The position numbers were made by a program, and so were the translations under genes. Positions 1 to 8,604 of a stretch of 30,717 nucleotides of DNA are shown in pieces; positions within the stretch are counted from its first letter, which is position 1; every line of letters begins with the position of its first letter. The notes below the pieces were generated by a model. That model was not told the DNA's origin. It did no database searches and saw only the letters and a list, made by a program, of their open reading frames with translations. The DNA comes from JBLIOB01 sp047639575 (GTDB taxonomy: Bacteria; Bacteroidota; Bacteroidia; Flavobacteriales_D; Parvicellaceae), in NCBI GenBank assembly GCA_047639575.1, contig JBLIOB010000014.1, forward strand, positions 1-30,717. Direction: 5' to 3'.

Positions 1-2
1 TA

Positions 3-62
3 TCTATTGTTTATACAAAAGCTAGAAAAACTCAAAAGTTCATGGAGTTAGTTTTTAAATAA
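3..62 (+). CDS. possible C-terminal tail of an upstream gene (partial)
   Basis: One forward frame is open from the window edge to a TAA at 60-62. It encodes about 19 residues, rich in Lys with a hydrophobic end (reads ...KFMELVFK). The other two forward frames also close early, and the stretch is too short to identify. It is listed because something must end here before the dxs promoter-like element at 79-86. It could be chance. Confidence 0.3.
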   Translation, partial: SIVYTKARKTQKFMELVFK

Positions 63-78
63 TTAACTGCTTAGTTCG

Positions 79-86
79 TACCTTTG
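79..86 (+). promoter_or_regulatory. Bacteroidota-type -7 promoter element upstream of dxs
   Basis: TACCTTTG matches the Bacteroidota sigma-ABfrA -7 consensus TAnnTTTG. A T-rich stretch at 52-56 lies about 22 bases upstream, where the -33 TTTG would be expected, but it is not a clean match. A transcript would start near 92-94, about 50 bases before the ATG at 145. Confidence 0.5.
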
Positions 87-144
87 AGCAATCCTGAAAG
101 TAACAGCAGAACATATTGTTAATCACCCGTCTGACCTAAAGAAG

Positions 145-1836
145 ATGTCTGTTCCAGAATTGTTGGGCTTAGCTGAAAACATTAGATCGGTTATCATCGA
201 TGTCATGTCTGAGAATCCTGGCCATTTTGGTGCATCTATGGGGGCCGTTGAGCTAACTATTGCTTTACATAGGAGGTTTAATACGCCTGTTGACAAATTA
301 GTCTGGGATGTAGGCCATCAGGCATATGCGCATAAACTTCTAACAGGAAGAAAAGTTGAATTTGAATCGATTCGAAACAAAGCAGGGATTTCCGGATTTC
401 CAAAAATTTCAGAAAGCGAATTCGATGCTTTCGGAACTGGCCATTCTTCAACTTCCATTTCTGCTGCATTAGGAATGGCGGAAGCTTCTTTATTGCTAAA
501 AGAAGACACCAATCATGTTGCGATTATTGGTGACGGGGCATTGACTGGAGGAATGTCTTTTGAAGCCTTGAGCAATGCAGCTCTAAGTAACTCTAATTTG
601 CTCATTGTAGTGAATGATAACGGGATGTCTATTGATGAAAATGTTGGAGGAATGAGTCAACATCTATCCAATATTAATCCATACCAAAATATTTTTTATG
701 ATCTAGGTTTAGATTATAATGGCCCAATTGATGGCCACAATTTACATGGACTTATCGAGGAATTGTCTAAGGATAAATACCAAAAAGGCGTCCATGTGAT
801 TCATGTTAAAACGATAAAAGGAAAAGGTTTTGAGCCTGCCGAAAAGGGAGATCAAACAATCTGGCATGCACCTGGAAAATTTAACCGAACAACTGGAGTT
901 AGAGATATTAAAGAAGAACTACTACCTCCTAATTACCAAGACGTTTTTGGAGAGACGTTAATTGAATTAGCCAAATTGAATTCAAGGATTGTTGCAGTTA
1001 CACCAGCAATGGGTTCTGGTTCTGGCTTGAGTAATTTTGCCAAACAATTTCCAGATCGGTTTTTCGATGTGGGTATTGCTGAACAACATGCAGTGACGTT
1101 TTCGGCAGGGATAGCTGCAAAAGGAATGGTTCCTTTCTGTAGTATTTATTCTACGTTTTTGCAACGCGGTTATGATCAGTTAATACATGATGTTGCGCTC
1201 CAAAATTTACACGTTATATTTTGTGTTGATCGCGCTGGATTAGCAGGAAATGATGGCGCTACACATCAAGGAGCTTTTGATCTAGCGTTTTTAAATCCAA
1301 TACCGAACTTAACTGTTCTGGCTCCAATGAATGAACTTCAGCTAAGAGATATGCTAAATGCGGCTGTTGACATGGAGGGCCCAGTTGTTATTAGATACCC
1401 AAGAGGTAGAGGTGTTCATTTAGATTACAAACAACCTTTCCGTTTTTTTGAAATTGGAAAAGGAAGGAAACTAAATCAAGGTTCCGATATAGCGGTATTA
1501 TCAATAGGCCATGTAGGAAATTTCGTTCATGAAGCAATTGTAAATGGAGCTAATGTTTCTCATTACGATATGAGATGTCTAAAACCATTGGATCAGGAAC
1601 TTTTAATGGAAGCGTTTTCCAAGCATCAACATATTATTACTATTGAAGACGGCTCATTGATTGGTGGGTTCTCCACATCTATTTTGAGCTGGAAAAATGA
1701 AAATGGATTTGATCAAAAGATTCATTCTCTTGGTATTCCAGATAGCTTTATTGAGCATGGAACGCAAGACGAACTATATGCAGAATGTGGTATTGATACT
1801 TCGGCATTAGAAGTCTTGTTAAATAGCCTTTATTAA
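145..1836 (+). CDS. dxs: 1-deoxy-D-xylulose-5-phosphate synthase, compact form
   Basis: Thiamin-diphosphate enzyme condensing pyruvate and glyceraldehyde 3-phosphate to DXP, the precursor for MEP isoprenoids, thiamin and pyridoxal phosphate. Visible hallmarks are WDVGHQAY (54-61), the TPP motif GDG (129-131) with NDN at 157-159, GPIDGHN (193-199), the catalytic glutamate of IAEQHAVTF (E313), and DRAG followed by the THQGAFD motif. At 563 residues it is clearly shorter than the usual 620 or so. The segment of about 40 residues normally between NVGG..HL and the ELG.xYxGPxDGH block is missing. The ATG at 145 is the first standard start, but in-frame codons from 115 read like the conserved DXS N-terminus (xxHPSDLKKM), so the true start may be a non-ATG codon upstream. 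Its stop overlaps the stop of the convergent secreted-protein gene. Confidence 0.95.
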   Translation: MSVPELLGLAENIRSVIIDVMSENPGHFGASMGAVELTIALHRRFNTPVDKLVWDVGHQAYAHKLLTGRKVEFESIRNKAGISGFPKISESEFDAFGTGHSSTSISAALGMAEASLLLKEDTNHVAIIGDGALTGGMSFEALSNAALSNSNLLIVVNDNGMSIDENVGGMSQHLSNINPYQNIFYDLGLDYNGPIDGHNLHGLIEELSKDKYQKGVHVIHVKTIKGKGFEPAEKGDQTIWHAPGKFNRTTGVRDIKEELLPPNYQDVFGETLIELAKLNSRIVAVTPAMGSGSGLSNFAKQFPDRFFDVGIAEQHAVTFSAGIAAKGMVPFCSIYSTFLQRGYDQLIHDVALQNLHVIFCVDRAGLAGNDGATHQGAFDLAFLNPIPNLTVLAPMNELQLRDMLNAAVDMEGPVVIRYPRGRGVHLDYKQPFRFFEIGKGRKLNQGSDIAVLSIGHVGNFVHEAIVNGANVSHYDMRCLKPLDQELLMEAFSKHQHIITIEDGSLIGGFSTSILSWKNENGFDQKIHSLGIPDSFIEHGTQDELYAECGIDTSALEVLLNSLY

Positions 1837-2564
1837 AGTTTCAAGAGCTTAGAGTTCCCTGTTTTTCCATCATTTAAAATTCGAATTTGATAGATGCCAG
1901 TTTTTAGATGTCGGATGTCGATCTCTTGAGTTGTTCCTTCATTTTGAATTAATTCAAAACACGTCTTCCCAGTTAAATCAAAAATAGAAATCGACATTGG
2001 TCCAACCAATTGTAGGGTTTTAATCGTTATAAAATCAGAAGTCGGATTTGGATAAATGTCTACGTCAAGCAGCATTTTTTCCTCAATGTCAAGTGTGAAA
2101 TTGTATGCAGGTAGCGAACAATCAAACCATGGGCCTACGGCAATCGATCCACCACCACTAGTGGTTAGGAGTGCTCCTGTGCCACTTAACTGACCAAACA
2201 AAGTTAAAGTGATGTATCCAGGTGCGTTACAATAAACTTGTGAGCTAATTAATTGTAACGTATCAAGTTCTAGGATTCCGTACATGTCTATTAACGCATT
2301 GGTAGCTGTAAGCTTATGGTGACCACATATTCCACCGGCTGAATCTATTCTCATGTATGCGTTTGGTTCGAGCGTAATGCTTTGTTCAATTGCAATAGGA
2401 TGGTTAATTAGAAATGTATCCGAAGAAATAGCGCTCGGAATAACACCACCAACCCATGTTGAAGCATCATCCCAAAACCCAAACGTATTGGTAATATGTG
2501 TTGTTGAAAAACCAGTTGACGAGAGGGTGAAAATCACTAAAATAAATAAAAGAGGTCTAGTCAT
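1833..2564 (-). CDS. secreted protein with type IX secretion (type A) sorting domain
   Basis: Protein of 243 residues with an N-terminal signal peptide (about 1-20, hydrophobic core LLFILVIFTLSS). A middle region begins FWDDASTWVGGVIP, the sort of opening seen in right-handed beta-helix or beta-sandwich surface proteins, and is followed by Gly- and Thr-rich short strands. The C-terminal 75 residues (from 169) are a Por secretion-system sorting domain: IYPNPTSDFITI, an IFDLTGK strand, TGIYQIRI and a terminal KLLKL. It is therefore exported by the Sec system and then the type IX system and attached to or released from the cell surface. The molecular function is not recognised. It lies 30 bases downstream of ribE on the same strand, is probably co-transcribed, and converges on dxs with overlapping stops. 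Confidence 0.85.
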   Translation of the reverse strand: MTRPLLFILVIFTLSSTGFSTTHITNTFGFWDDASTWVGGVIPSAISSDTFLINHPIAIEQSITLEPNAYMRIDSAGGICGHHKLTATNALIDMYGILELDTLQLISSQVYCNAPGYITLTLFGQLSGTGALLTTSGGGSIAVGPWFDCSLPAYNFTLDIEEKMLLDVDIYPNPTSDFITIKTLQLVGPMSISIFDLTGKTCFELIQNEGTTQEIDIRHLKTGIYQIRILNDGKTGNSKLLKL

Positions 2565-2594
2565 ATTAGTAGAACCACGAGAACCGGTGAAAAG

Positions 2595-3185
2595 TTACAT
2601 TTTCATTTGCTCCAATTTGGCCACATACTTCCCAATGACATCAAATTCCAAATTGACTTTTGACCCAATTTCAATGTGCTTAAAAGAAGTGTTCTCATAC
2701 GTATATGGAATAATGCAAACAGAAAATCCATGGTCGGAACTATCCACAACGGTTAAGCTAACGCCATTAATTGTTGCTGATCCTTTCTCCACAGTAATTA
2801 GAGATTGATCGTATGTATAATCAAAAGTGAATTTCCAACTACCTTCTAGTTCCTCAATTGCTACACAAGTTCCAGTAGTATCTACATGACCTTGTACGAT
2901 GTGACCATCTAGCCTAGCTCCGATTTTAGTGCATCGTTCTAAATTCACAATATTACCAACAGATAAGCCACCTAGATTGGACTTGTCTAGCGTTTCTTTG
3001 ATTGCCGTAACAATGTATTCATCTTGATCTATATTAACCACTGTTAAGCATACTCCATTGTGAGCAAGACTTTGGTCAATTTTTAATTCGTCAGTAAATT
3101 GAGAGGAAAAAGTAAAGTGAACGTTCGTTCCTTCTTTTGTAATCTTCTTAAGAGTTCCTAACCCTTCAATAATTCCAGTAAACAT
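2595..3185 (-). CDS. ribE: riboflavin synthase, alpha subunit
   Basis: Converts two molecules of 6,7-dimethyl-8-ribityllumazine to riboflavin plus the pyrimidinedione precursor. The start is the invariant MFTGIIEGLG, and 196 residues is the normal length. Two tandem lumazine-binding repeats can be followed. The first has the LAHNGVCLTV motif, and the second starts near residue 95 (LDGHIVQGHVDTTG) and repeats it as SATINGVSLTVV. Both the N-terminal phenylalanine-containing motif and the GHVD ligand-binding motif are present. It lies five bases downstream of the gliding-motility-type gene and 30 bases upstream of another secreted-protein gene. Apart from the strand arrangement there is no functional link to them. 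Confidence 0.95.
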   Translation of the reverse strand: MFTGIIEGLGTLKKITKEGTNVHFTFSSQFTDELKIDQSLAHNGVCLTVVNIDQDEYIVTAIKETLDKSNLGGLSVGNIVNLERCTKIGARLDGHIVQGHVDTTGTCVAIEELEGSWKFTFDYTYDQSLITVEKGSATINGVSLTVVDSSDHGFSVCIIPYTYENTSFKHIEIGSKVNLEFDVIGKYVAKLEQMKM

Positions 3186-3190
3186 CTTTC

Positions 3191-5839
3191 TTAGTTTCCG
3201 TTGCCAGTTGATCCGCCTCTCATCAAGTGAAAAACACCTGTTAACTCAACCGGTTCAATTCCAGATAAGCGGATAGAGTTTACAATACATACATAATAGT
3301 ACACACCCTCGGGCACATCTGCGCCACTCTCCATAGATTTTCCATCCCACCTAATCATAGGGTCGGTAGTGGTAAATACAACTTGTCCCCATCGATTGAA
3401 TATCTGAATATTGATATCTCTAATGTATTTGTACGGAAGTATTGGAATGAAAAAATCATTTGCACCATCACCATTTGGAGTAAAGATGTTTGGTAAAAAG
3501 TAGATTGGACAATTGTCTATACACACTACATTGCTACTGTCGCTTTCGTTTCCGTATTGAATAGAATCGGTTGCCGTAACATAGTAGCAACCAGCAATAG
3601 ATCCATTATTAGAAAAGCTAAACGTAGTATCAGTGGCAGAATTTACTGTTCCGATTTCGTAAAAATTACCCCCTAAAGAATCAGTATAATAAACGGTATA
3701 CATGGTCACGTCATCCGCACATGAGTTATTCGGGTTGTTCCAAATTAATTCAGATACTTCATTCGGACAATCCGGAACAATGTCTAAAGTTGGAGGACAA
3801 GGCGGTGTTAAATCTACAGGTACATCACACGTACGCTGAGATCGATTTAATATTGGATAAACAATTCCAGGAACTGAATATCCACCGAAACTTCGAACGT
3901 AATAACAGTAGTCATTCCCATTTACTAGTCCAGTGTCTGAATAGGAATTCGTATAGGCCGTATCAAGAAGCACATAAGTGCCCGTGAACGAATCAGCTCG
4001 ATACACTTCATATTCTGTGTTTATCCAGGGTACAATTTCTGTCCAAGAAAGATCAATTTTATTGTCGTTCGGAACTGTAGATATGTACACGGAAGACGCA
4101 TCATTTGTGGTTCCAACTAAGGAATCTGGGACACCTGCAACAGTTGCGTAGAGTTCAACTCTGTAGTTATTTGCATCGTCTACCGTGTTTATTCCAGTAT
4201 GAACAAAGAATGTATCCACTAAGCTTAAGCTTGTTGCAGAAGTAGTGGTAAACACTAACGTGTTTGCTCCAGCAAATCCAGTTCCATGATAAACTTTATA
4301 ATGATAAGGTCCTGGCACTGCAAGCGTATCAAGTTCCGCAGGTTTAGCCCACATAATAGAATCTTCTCCTGCAGCTACATCTGTAATGTTAACTGTAACG
4401 TGCGTAATTACGGGAACATCTTGAACCAATGAAGCACAAGAGGTATCGCTTGGACAACTTTCTAATAAGCCATTGTCATAAATTCCAGTAACAACATAAC
4501 AGAACTGATTACCAATGGCTAAATTATCATTGTCTACATAAGTCGTTATCCCAGAACTGGAAATAGTTCCAATTAAATCGTAATTGTAAAGACTTAGATT
4601 GGGATTGTAACAGCAAGGATCATTTGGAATAGTCAAGGGGCTCACACTTCGGTAAATATTGTAGCCTTCACATTGTGACACACATGGACCACCATTCCAA
4701 GATAAATTGATCGTGTTACCTAAAGGTGTTGCCAATAAACTGGTAGGACTTGGCGGCACTACTTTAATATTCATCGCTTCTGTTGAAGAAAGTTCTGGTA
4801 CACCATTGTCTTCAGCTGAAAAGAAAACTTGATAATCAGCTAACCGAATATGGCTACAGTTTGTGTTCCAAGAGAAAATGCTAGATTGAGGAGAAAGTCC
4901 TGTTACGCTTGCAAAATTTGCCGGACTAGAAGTTACAATGAAAGGGAGGCCAGATGCATCTAAAGAAACATTGTCTCCAGCATCTGAATCAGTTGCTAAA
5001 ACACTGAAAGAAATGTTTGATCCAGCAATTACACACGTATCGGGAATAGGGTCAATTATTGGCGGGAAATTACTACAACCTGTAATTACAGTAATTTGAA
5101 TATCACGTAACACATTACCAATTTCAGCACCGTTTCGATACTCTGTAACTAGAATTGCAATATTAAACTCTCCTATCATCGTTGGATTGTTCCAACAGAA
5201 ATCACCCGTTATTGGATCTAAGGTAATCGGCCCTCCAAAGTCGTCAGGATAAAAATAATTCACTCCCAGAATCAAAGCAGTACATCCGTCATCCAAAGGA
5301 ATAGCCAAAGAATAACCGATACTATCACCATCAATATCAACGGCTTCAGGGTTATAACAATAGGGGAATCCAGCACATGCATATTCTGGGCAAGGACAGT
5401 CTTCAAAAGTTACAGAGTTGTTAGGTGCACCAATAAATGGGCTAATCACAATTTGAGAGCTAATGGAAAACGCAACATTATCAGAACCAACCGCTCCTCC
5501 AACGTTCAAGATTCCACTATTCCTGTTCGGGTCACTCACGCAGATAAAGAAAGTTCCTGATCCGACAAAAGAGTGTTGAATTACATAAACATTCTTTTGC
5601 GCATCGTAACCAGCTATGGGTGTTACCGAAAGTCTTTGAACAGTATCTAAGGTTCCATCCCCGAAACTAATTTCTAATTCAGGCCGATCTGCTGGGCTAG
5701 ATGTTTTAGTACAAGTAGCAATCGTAAACTCATAGGTTAACCCAAATAAATGTTTGTACGTAATTTCTCCACCTCTATTATGAGTTGCAGAAGCCAGCAG
5801 TGGCATCAACAAGAAGATAATTAAGTATAGTTTTTTCAT
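3191..5839 (-). CDS. large secreted protein with gliding-motility (type B) C-terminal sorting domain
   Basis: Protein of 882 residues with a clear signal peptide (MKKLYLIIFLLMPLLASA). After ATHNRGGEITY comes an immunoglobulin-like/PKD-like region rich in Cys, then an Ig or cadherin-like stretch with ATDSDAGDN near 280. Several fibronectin-type-III-like repeats follow (YNIYRS, YKVYHG, YEVYRAD and YTVYYTD strands). The last 99 residues (from 784) begin NIFTPNGDGANDFF and contain IQIFNRWGQVVF, the signature of the CHU_C / gliding-motility-associated type B sorting domain. It should be exported through the type IX system as an adhesin-like or scaffold surface protein. No catalytic domain was seen. 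It is the first gene of the leftward group with ribE and the 243-residue secreted protein. Confidence 0.88.
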   Translation of the reverse strand: MKKLYLIIFLLMPLLASATHNRGGEITYKHLFGLTYEFTIATCTKTSSPADRPELEISFGDGTLDTVQRLSVTPIAGYDAQKNVYVIQHSFVGSGTFFICVSDPNRNSGILNVGGAVGSDNVAFSISSQIVISPFIGAPNNSVTFEDCPCPEYACAGFPYCYNPEAVDIDGDSIGYSLAIPLDDGCTALILGVNYFYPDDFGGPITLDPITGDFCWNNPTMIGEFNIAILVTEYRNGAEIGNVLRDIQITVITGCSNFPPIIDPIPDTCVIAGSNISFSVLATDSDAGDNVSLDASGLPFIVTSSPANFASVTGLSPQSSIFSWNTNCSHIRLADYQVFFSAEDNGVPELSSTEAMNIKVVPPSPTSLLATPLGNTINLSWNGGPCVSQCEGYNIYRSVSPLTIPNDPCCYNPNLSLYNYDLIGTISSSGITTYVDNDNLAIGNQFCYVVTGIYDNGLLESCPSDTSCASLVQDVPVITHVTVNITDVAAGEDSIMWAKPAELDTLAVPGPYHYKVYHGTGFAGANTLVFTTTSATSLSLVDTFFVHTGINTVDDANNYRVELYATVAGVPDSLVGTTNDASSVYISTVPNDNKIDLSWTEIVPWINTEYEVYRADSFTGTYVLLDTAYTNSYSDTGLVNGNDYCYYVRSFGGYSVPGIVYPILNRSQRTCDVPVDLTPPCPPTLDIVPDCPNEVSELIWNNPNNSCADDVTMYTVYYTDSLGGNFYEIGTVNSATDTTFSFSNNGSIAGCYYVTATDSIQYGNESDSSNVVCIDNCPIYFLPNIFTPNGDGANDFFIPILPYKYIRDINIQIFNRWGQVVFTTTDPMIRWDGKSMESGADVPEGVYYYVCIVNSIRLSGIEPVELTGVFHLMRGGSTGNGN

Positions 5840-5902
5840 TTAAGGTTAGGCTTAGTTCTTAAACGTAATTAATGAACGTTCAGTTCTAACTTTCTATTAA
5901 CA

Positions 5903-5910
5903 CAAATTTA
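5903..5910 (-). promoter_or_regulatory. candidate -7 element for the leftward secreted-protein/ribE group
   Basis: On the minus strand these bases read TAAATTTG, an exact TAnnTTTG match, about 65 bases before the start of the 882-residue gene. I do not see a good -33 TTTG at the expected distance, so only the -7 half is supported. A small palindrome GAACGTTC lies between it and the gene. Confidence 0.4.
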
Positions 5911-6007
5911 GCGTTTTTATTTTGTTGATAGTATTGAAAATAAAGGAACGGAGGTAATTTAAATGACGAACCTGCAAGTGATTCAATAATGCATTTGTTG
6001 AAATCGT

Positions 6008-6015
6008 TACTTTTG
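6008..6015 (+). promoter_or_regulatory. candidate -7 element for the leucyl aminopeptidase gene
   Basis: TACTTTTG matches TAnnTTTG and lies 20 bases before the ATG, so the leader would be very short. No convincing -33 box is seen. The 196-base gap is divergent and carries the other gene's -7 element on the opposite strand. Confidence 0.4.
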
Positions 6016-6035
6016 CAAGCAAATGAAATGAAGAT

Positions 6036-7454
6036 ATGGTGGTTAAAAACGTAAAAAAAGCTTCAAATGATGCGGCTGCAGTTCATCTAGTTACTAGTGT
6101 TGATGAGGTCTCTAAGCTTAAATTACCTTCAGGCTCTAAGGCCTATGTTAAGGACAATTTAAAAAAGAAGAAAACCATCAAAATAAATCATGTTGGTGAA
6201 GTTGCTATTGTCGCTTTGATTGATTCAAAGGATAATTTGGAACGAACTCGAGAGTTAGGATCAACTATTGGAAAGTACTTTAATCAAGAATCTGTTAAAA
6301 AGGCCCATATCTCAGGAACAACTGATGCAGATCGAATAATTGCCTTCACTGAAGGTCTTGTTTTAGGGAATTATCAATTTCTTAAATATTATTCTGACGC
6401 AAAAAAACGGAAGAACTCTGTTTCAGGAGTTGAACTTACCCATGAAAGTATTGGAAAAGCCGAAGTAACCGAGTTGAATCACATTATTCGTTCTGTTTTT
6501 GAAGTAAGAGATTTAGTAAATGAGCCTCAATCTTATTTAACTGCCACTCAACTTTCAAATGAAATTAAAAGAATTAGCACGGATGCTGGTTATAAGGTGG
6601 AAGTACTAAATCAGAAAAAAATCGAATCACTCAAGATGGGCGGGCTGCTTGCGGTTAACCAAGGAAGTGTAGAGCCAGCAACTTTTTCTATTCTTGAGTG
6701 GAAACCCAAAAATGCAATTAACTCAAAACCTTACGTTTTAGTTGGCAAAGGAGTTGTTTACGATACAGGTGGACTTAGCTTGAAGCCAACTGCCAATAGC
6801 ATGGACATCATGAAATGCGATATGGGCGGTGCTGCAATGATGGTAGGAGCAATGAGTGCAATTGCTGGAAATGAATTACCAGTTCATGTAATATGTTTAA
6901 TTCCTGCTACCGATAATCGTCCAGGTGGAAATGCATATGCTCCAGGAGACGTTGTTACGATGTATAGCGGTAAAACTGTAGAAGTATTGAATACGGATGC
7001 AGAAGGAAGAATGATATTAGCTGATGCTTTATCATACGCAAGTCAATATGACCCTGAATTAGTGATAGATGCAGCTACCTTAACTGGTGCAGCGGCTCGT
7101 GCAATTGGTCCGGAAGGAATAGTTGCTATGGGAACTGCCGGTGATGAAGAGTTCGAAGATTTAAATGAAGCTGGAAATGATGTATACGAGCGAATCGTTC
7201 AATTACCATTTTGGGATGAGTATGGAGAGCAAATTAAATCTCAAATCGCTGACATAAAGAATATTGGCGGTGCATCTGGTGGTGCAATCACAGCAGGTAA
7301 ATTTCTAGAGCACTTTACAGATTACCCATATATACACTTGGATATTGCTGGTCCTGCGTGGCTAGATAAAGAATCTCATTACAGAAGTAAAGGTGGCTCC
7401 GGAGTGGGAGTTAGAATCCTATACCAATTCTTCAAAAGTAAATGTGAAGAGTAG
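6036..7454 (+). CDS. leucyl aminopeptidase, M17 family
   Basis: Cytoplasmic di-zinc exopeptidase removing N-terminal residues from peptides. The 472-residue protein has a divergent N-terminal domain (about 1-155) and a strongly conserved M17 catalytic domain. The expected metal ligands and catalytic residues are visible: K238 in LVGKG, D243 in VYDTGG, K250, D262 in KCDMGGA, then N319-T-D321-A-E323-G-R325 (the NTDAEGR signature). There is no signal peptide. The pdxA start follows five bases after its stop, so the two are probably co-transcribed. It resembles PepA-type enzymes closely enough for the family but not for exact substrate range. Confidence 0.92.
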   Translation: MVVKNVKKASNDAAAVHLVTSVDEVSKLKLPSGSKAYVKDNLKKKKTIKINHVGEVAIVALIDSKDNLERTRELGSTIGKYFNQESVKKAHISGTTDADRIIAFTEGLVLGNYQFLKYYSDAKKRKNSVSGVELTHESIGKAEVTELNHIIRSVFEVRDLVNEPQSYLTATQLSNEIKRISTDAGYKVEVLNQKKIESLKMGGLLAVNQGSVEPATFSILEWKPKNAINSKPYVLVGKGVVYDTGGLSLKPTANSMDIMKCDMGGAAMMVGAMSAIAGNELPVHVICLIPATDNRPGGNAYAPGDVVTMYSGKTVEVLNTDAEGRMILADALSYASQYDPELVIDAATLTGAAARAIGPEGIVAMGTAGDEEFEDLNEAGNDVYERIVQLPFWDEYGEQIKSQIADIKNIGGASGGAITAGKFLEHFTDYPYIHLDIAGPAWLDKESHYRSKGGSGVGVRILYQFFKSKCEE

Positions 7455-7459
7455 TTCTG

Positions 7460-8464
7460 ATGATTGCTAATGTTAAGATCGGGATCAGTTTAGGAGATGT
7501 CAACGGGATAGGACCTGAATTGATTTTAAGAACTTTTAGCGGTCATCGTTCTAGTTCTAATATTACGCCTGTTTTGTACGGGTCTGAACAAGTTTTACAA
7601 GTATTTAAAGATAAATTAGGTCTAAACGATCTTGCCATCCGTAAAATTGCAAACGCGAAAGAAGCGGTGACCGGAGTTGTAAATTTGATTTCCGTTTGGG
7701 AAGAAAATATCGACATTAACATTGGCGCTTCGAATAAAACCGGAGGAACCTACGCGTTTAAATCACTCCAAAGTGCAGTTGATGACTTGAGCAAAGGGTC
7801 TATTCATGCATTGGTAACCGCCCCAATAAACAAGGAGAATATTCAGTCTAAAGAATTCAGTTTCCCGGGGCATACAGAGTATTTAGCCGAGCGAGCTGGA
7901 ATTGAAGAAGCGTTAATGTTTATGTGTAGCGATCAACTCAAAATTGGAGTTGTTACTGGTCATATTCCAATTTCAAAAGTTGCTACTACGATTTCAAAAG
8001 CAGGTATTGAAGCTAAAATTCGACAGATCAATAAATCGTTAAGGGAAGACTTTGCTATTGCCAACCCAAAAATTGCGGTTTTAGGATTAAATCCTCATGC
8101 AGGAGAACGAGGGTTAATTGGTAAGGAAGACGATGAAATAATTGTTCCCGCAATTGATCAAATGAACCAAGAAGGGATTTTGGCTTTTGGTCCGTTTCCG
8201 GCCGATGGATTTTTTGGAAGCGCCAATTTCAAAAATTACGATGGAATATTAGCCATGTACCATGATCAAGGACTTATTCCATTTAAAGCATTAACCTTTG
8301 GTAAAGGGGTTAATTTCACTGCCGGTTTGTCTTTTGTAAGAACTTCTCCTGACCATGGAACTGCCTTTGATATTGCAGGGAAAAACGCAGCAACGATTTC
8401 CTCGTTTAAGGCTGCTCTTTTTATGGCTCGAGACATTTTTTTGAACCGACAAGCCAATAAATAA
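7460..8464 (+). CDS. pdxA: 4-hydroxythreonine-4-phosphate dehydrogenase
   Basis: NAD-dependent oxidation of 4-phosphohydroxy-L-threonine. The product is condensed with DXP by PdxJ to give pyridoxine 5'-phosphate. Family marks in the 334 residues are the start GISLGDVNGIGPE, TAPINKE, FPGHTEYLAERAG (metal-binding His), LNPHAGERGLIG (second His), YHDQGLIPFKAL (third His), FVRTSPDHGTAFDIAG and the Ala-rich C-terminus. Length is normal. Together with dxs in this window it suggests the DXP-dependent PLP pathway. The start is fixed by the family N-terminus immediately after the aminopeptidase stop. Confidence 0.95.
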   Translation: MIANVKIGISLGDVNGIGPELILRTFSGHRSSSNITPVLYGSEQVLQVFKDKLGLNDLAIRKIANAKEAVTGVVNLISVWEENIDINIGASNKTGGTYAFKSLQSAVDDLSKGSIHALVTAPINKENIQSKEFSFPGHTEYLAERAGIEEALMFMCSDQLKIGVVTGHIPISKVATTISKAGIEAKIRQINKSLREDFAIANPKIAVLGLNPHAGERGLIGKEDDEIIVPAIDQMNQEGILAFGPFPADGFFGSANFKNYDGILAMYHDQGLIPFKALTFGKGVNFTAGLSFVRTSPDHGTAFDIAGKNAATISSFKAALFMARDIFLNRQANK

Positions 8465-8604
8465 ACTGTAAATTCGCCAATGCGTAGTCATTCGCTGCCG
8501 GATACAAACTCAAAAGTGCCGCTTGTTGAACGGTGGCATCCAGTTGCAGCTTATGGTTGTATTTTGGATACTAGCCTTTTTTGAATAATAAATAGAATAT
8601 AAAA

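Noticed and set aside
2353..2808. 151-codon rightward frame across the secreted-protein and ribE genes
   Set aside because: It is antisense to two well-supported genes and has no family-like sequence.
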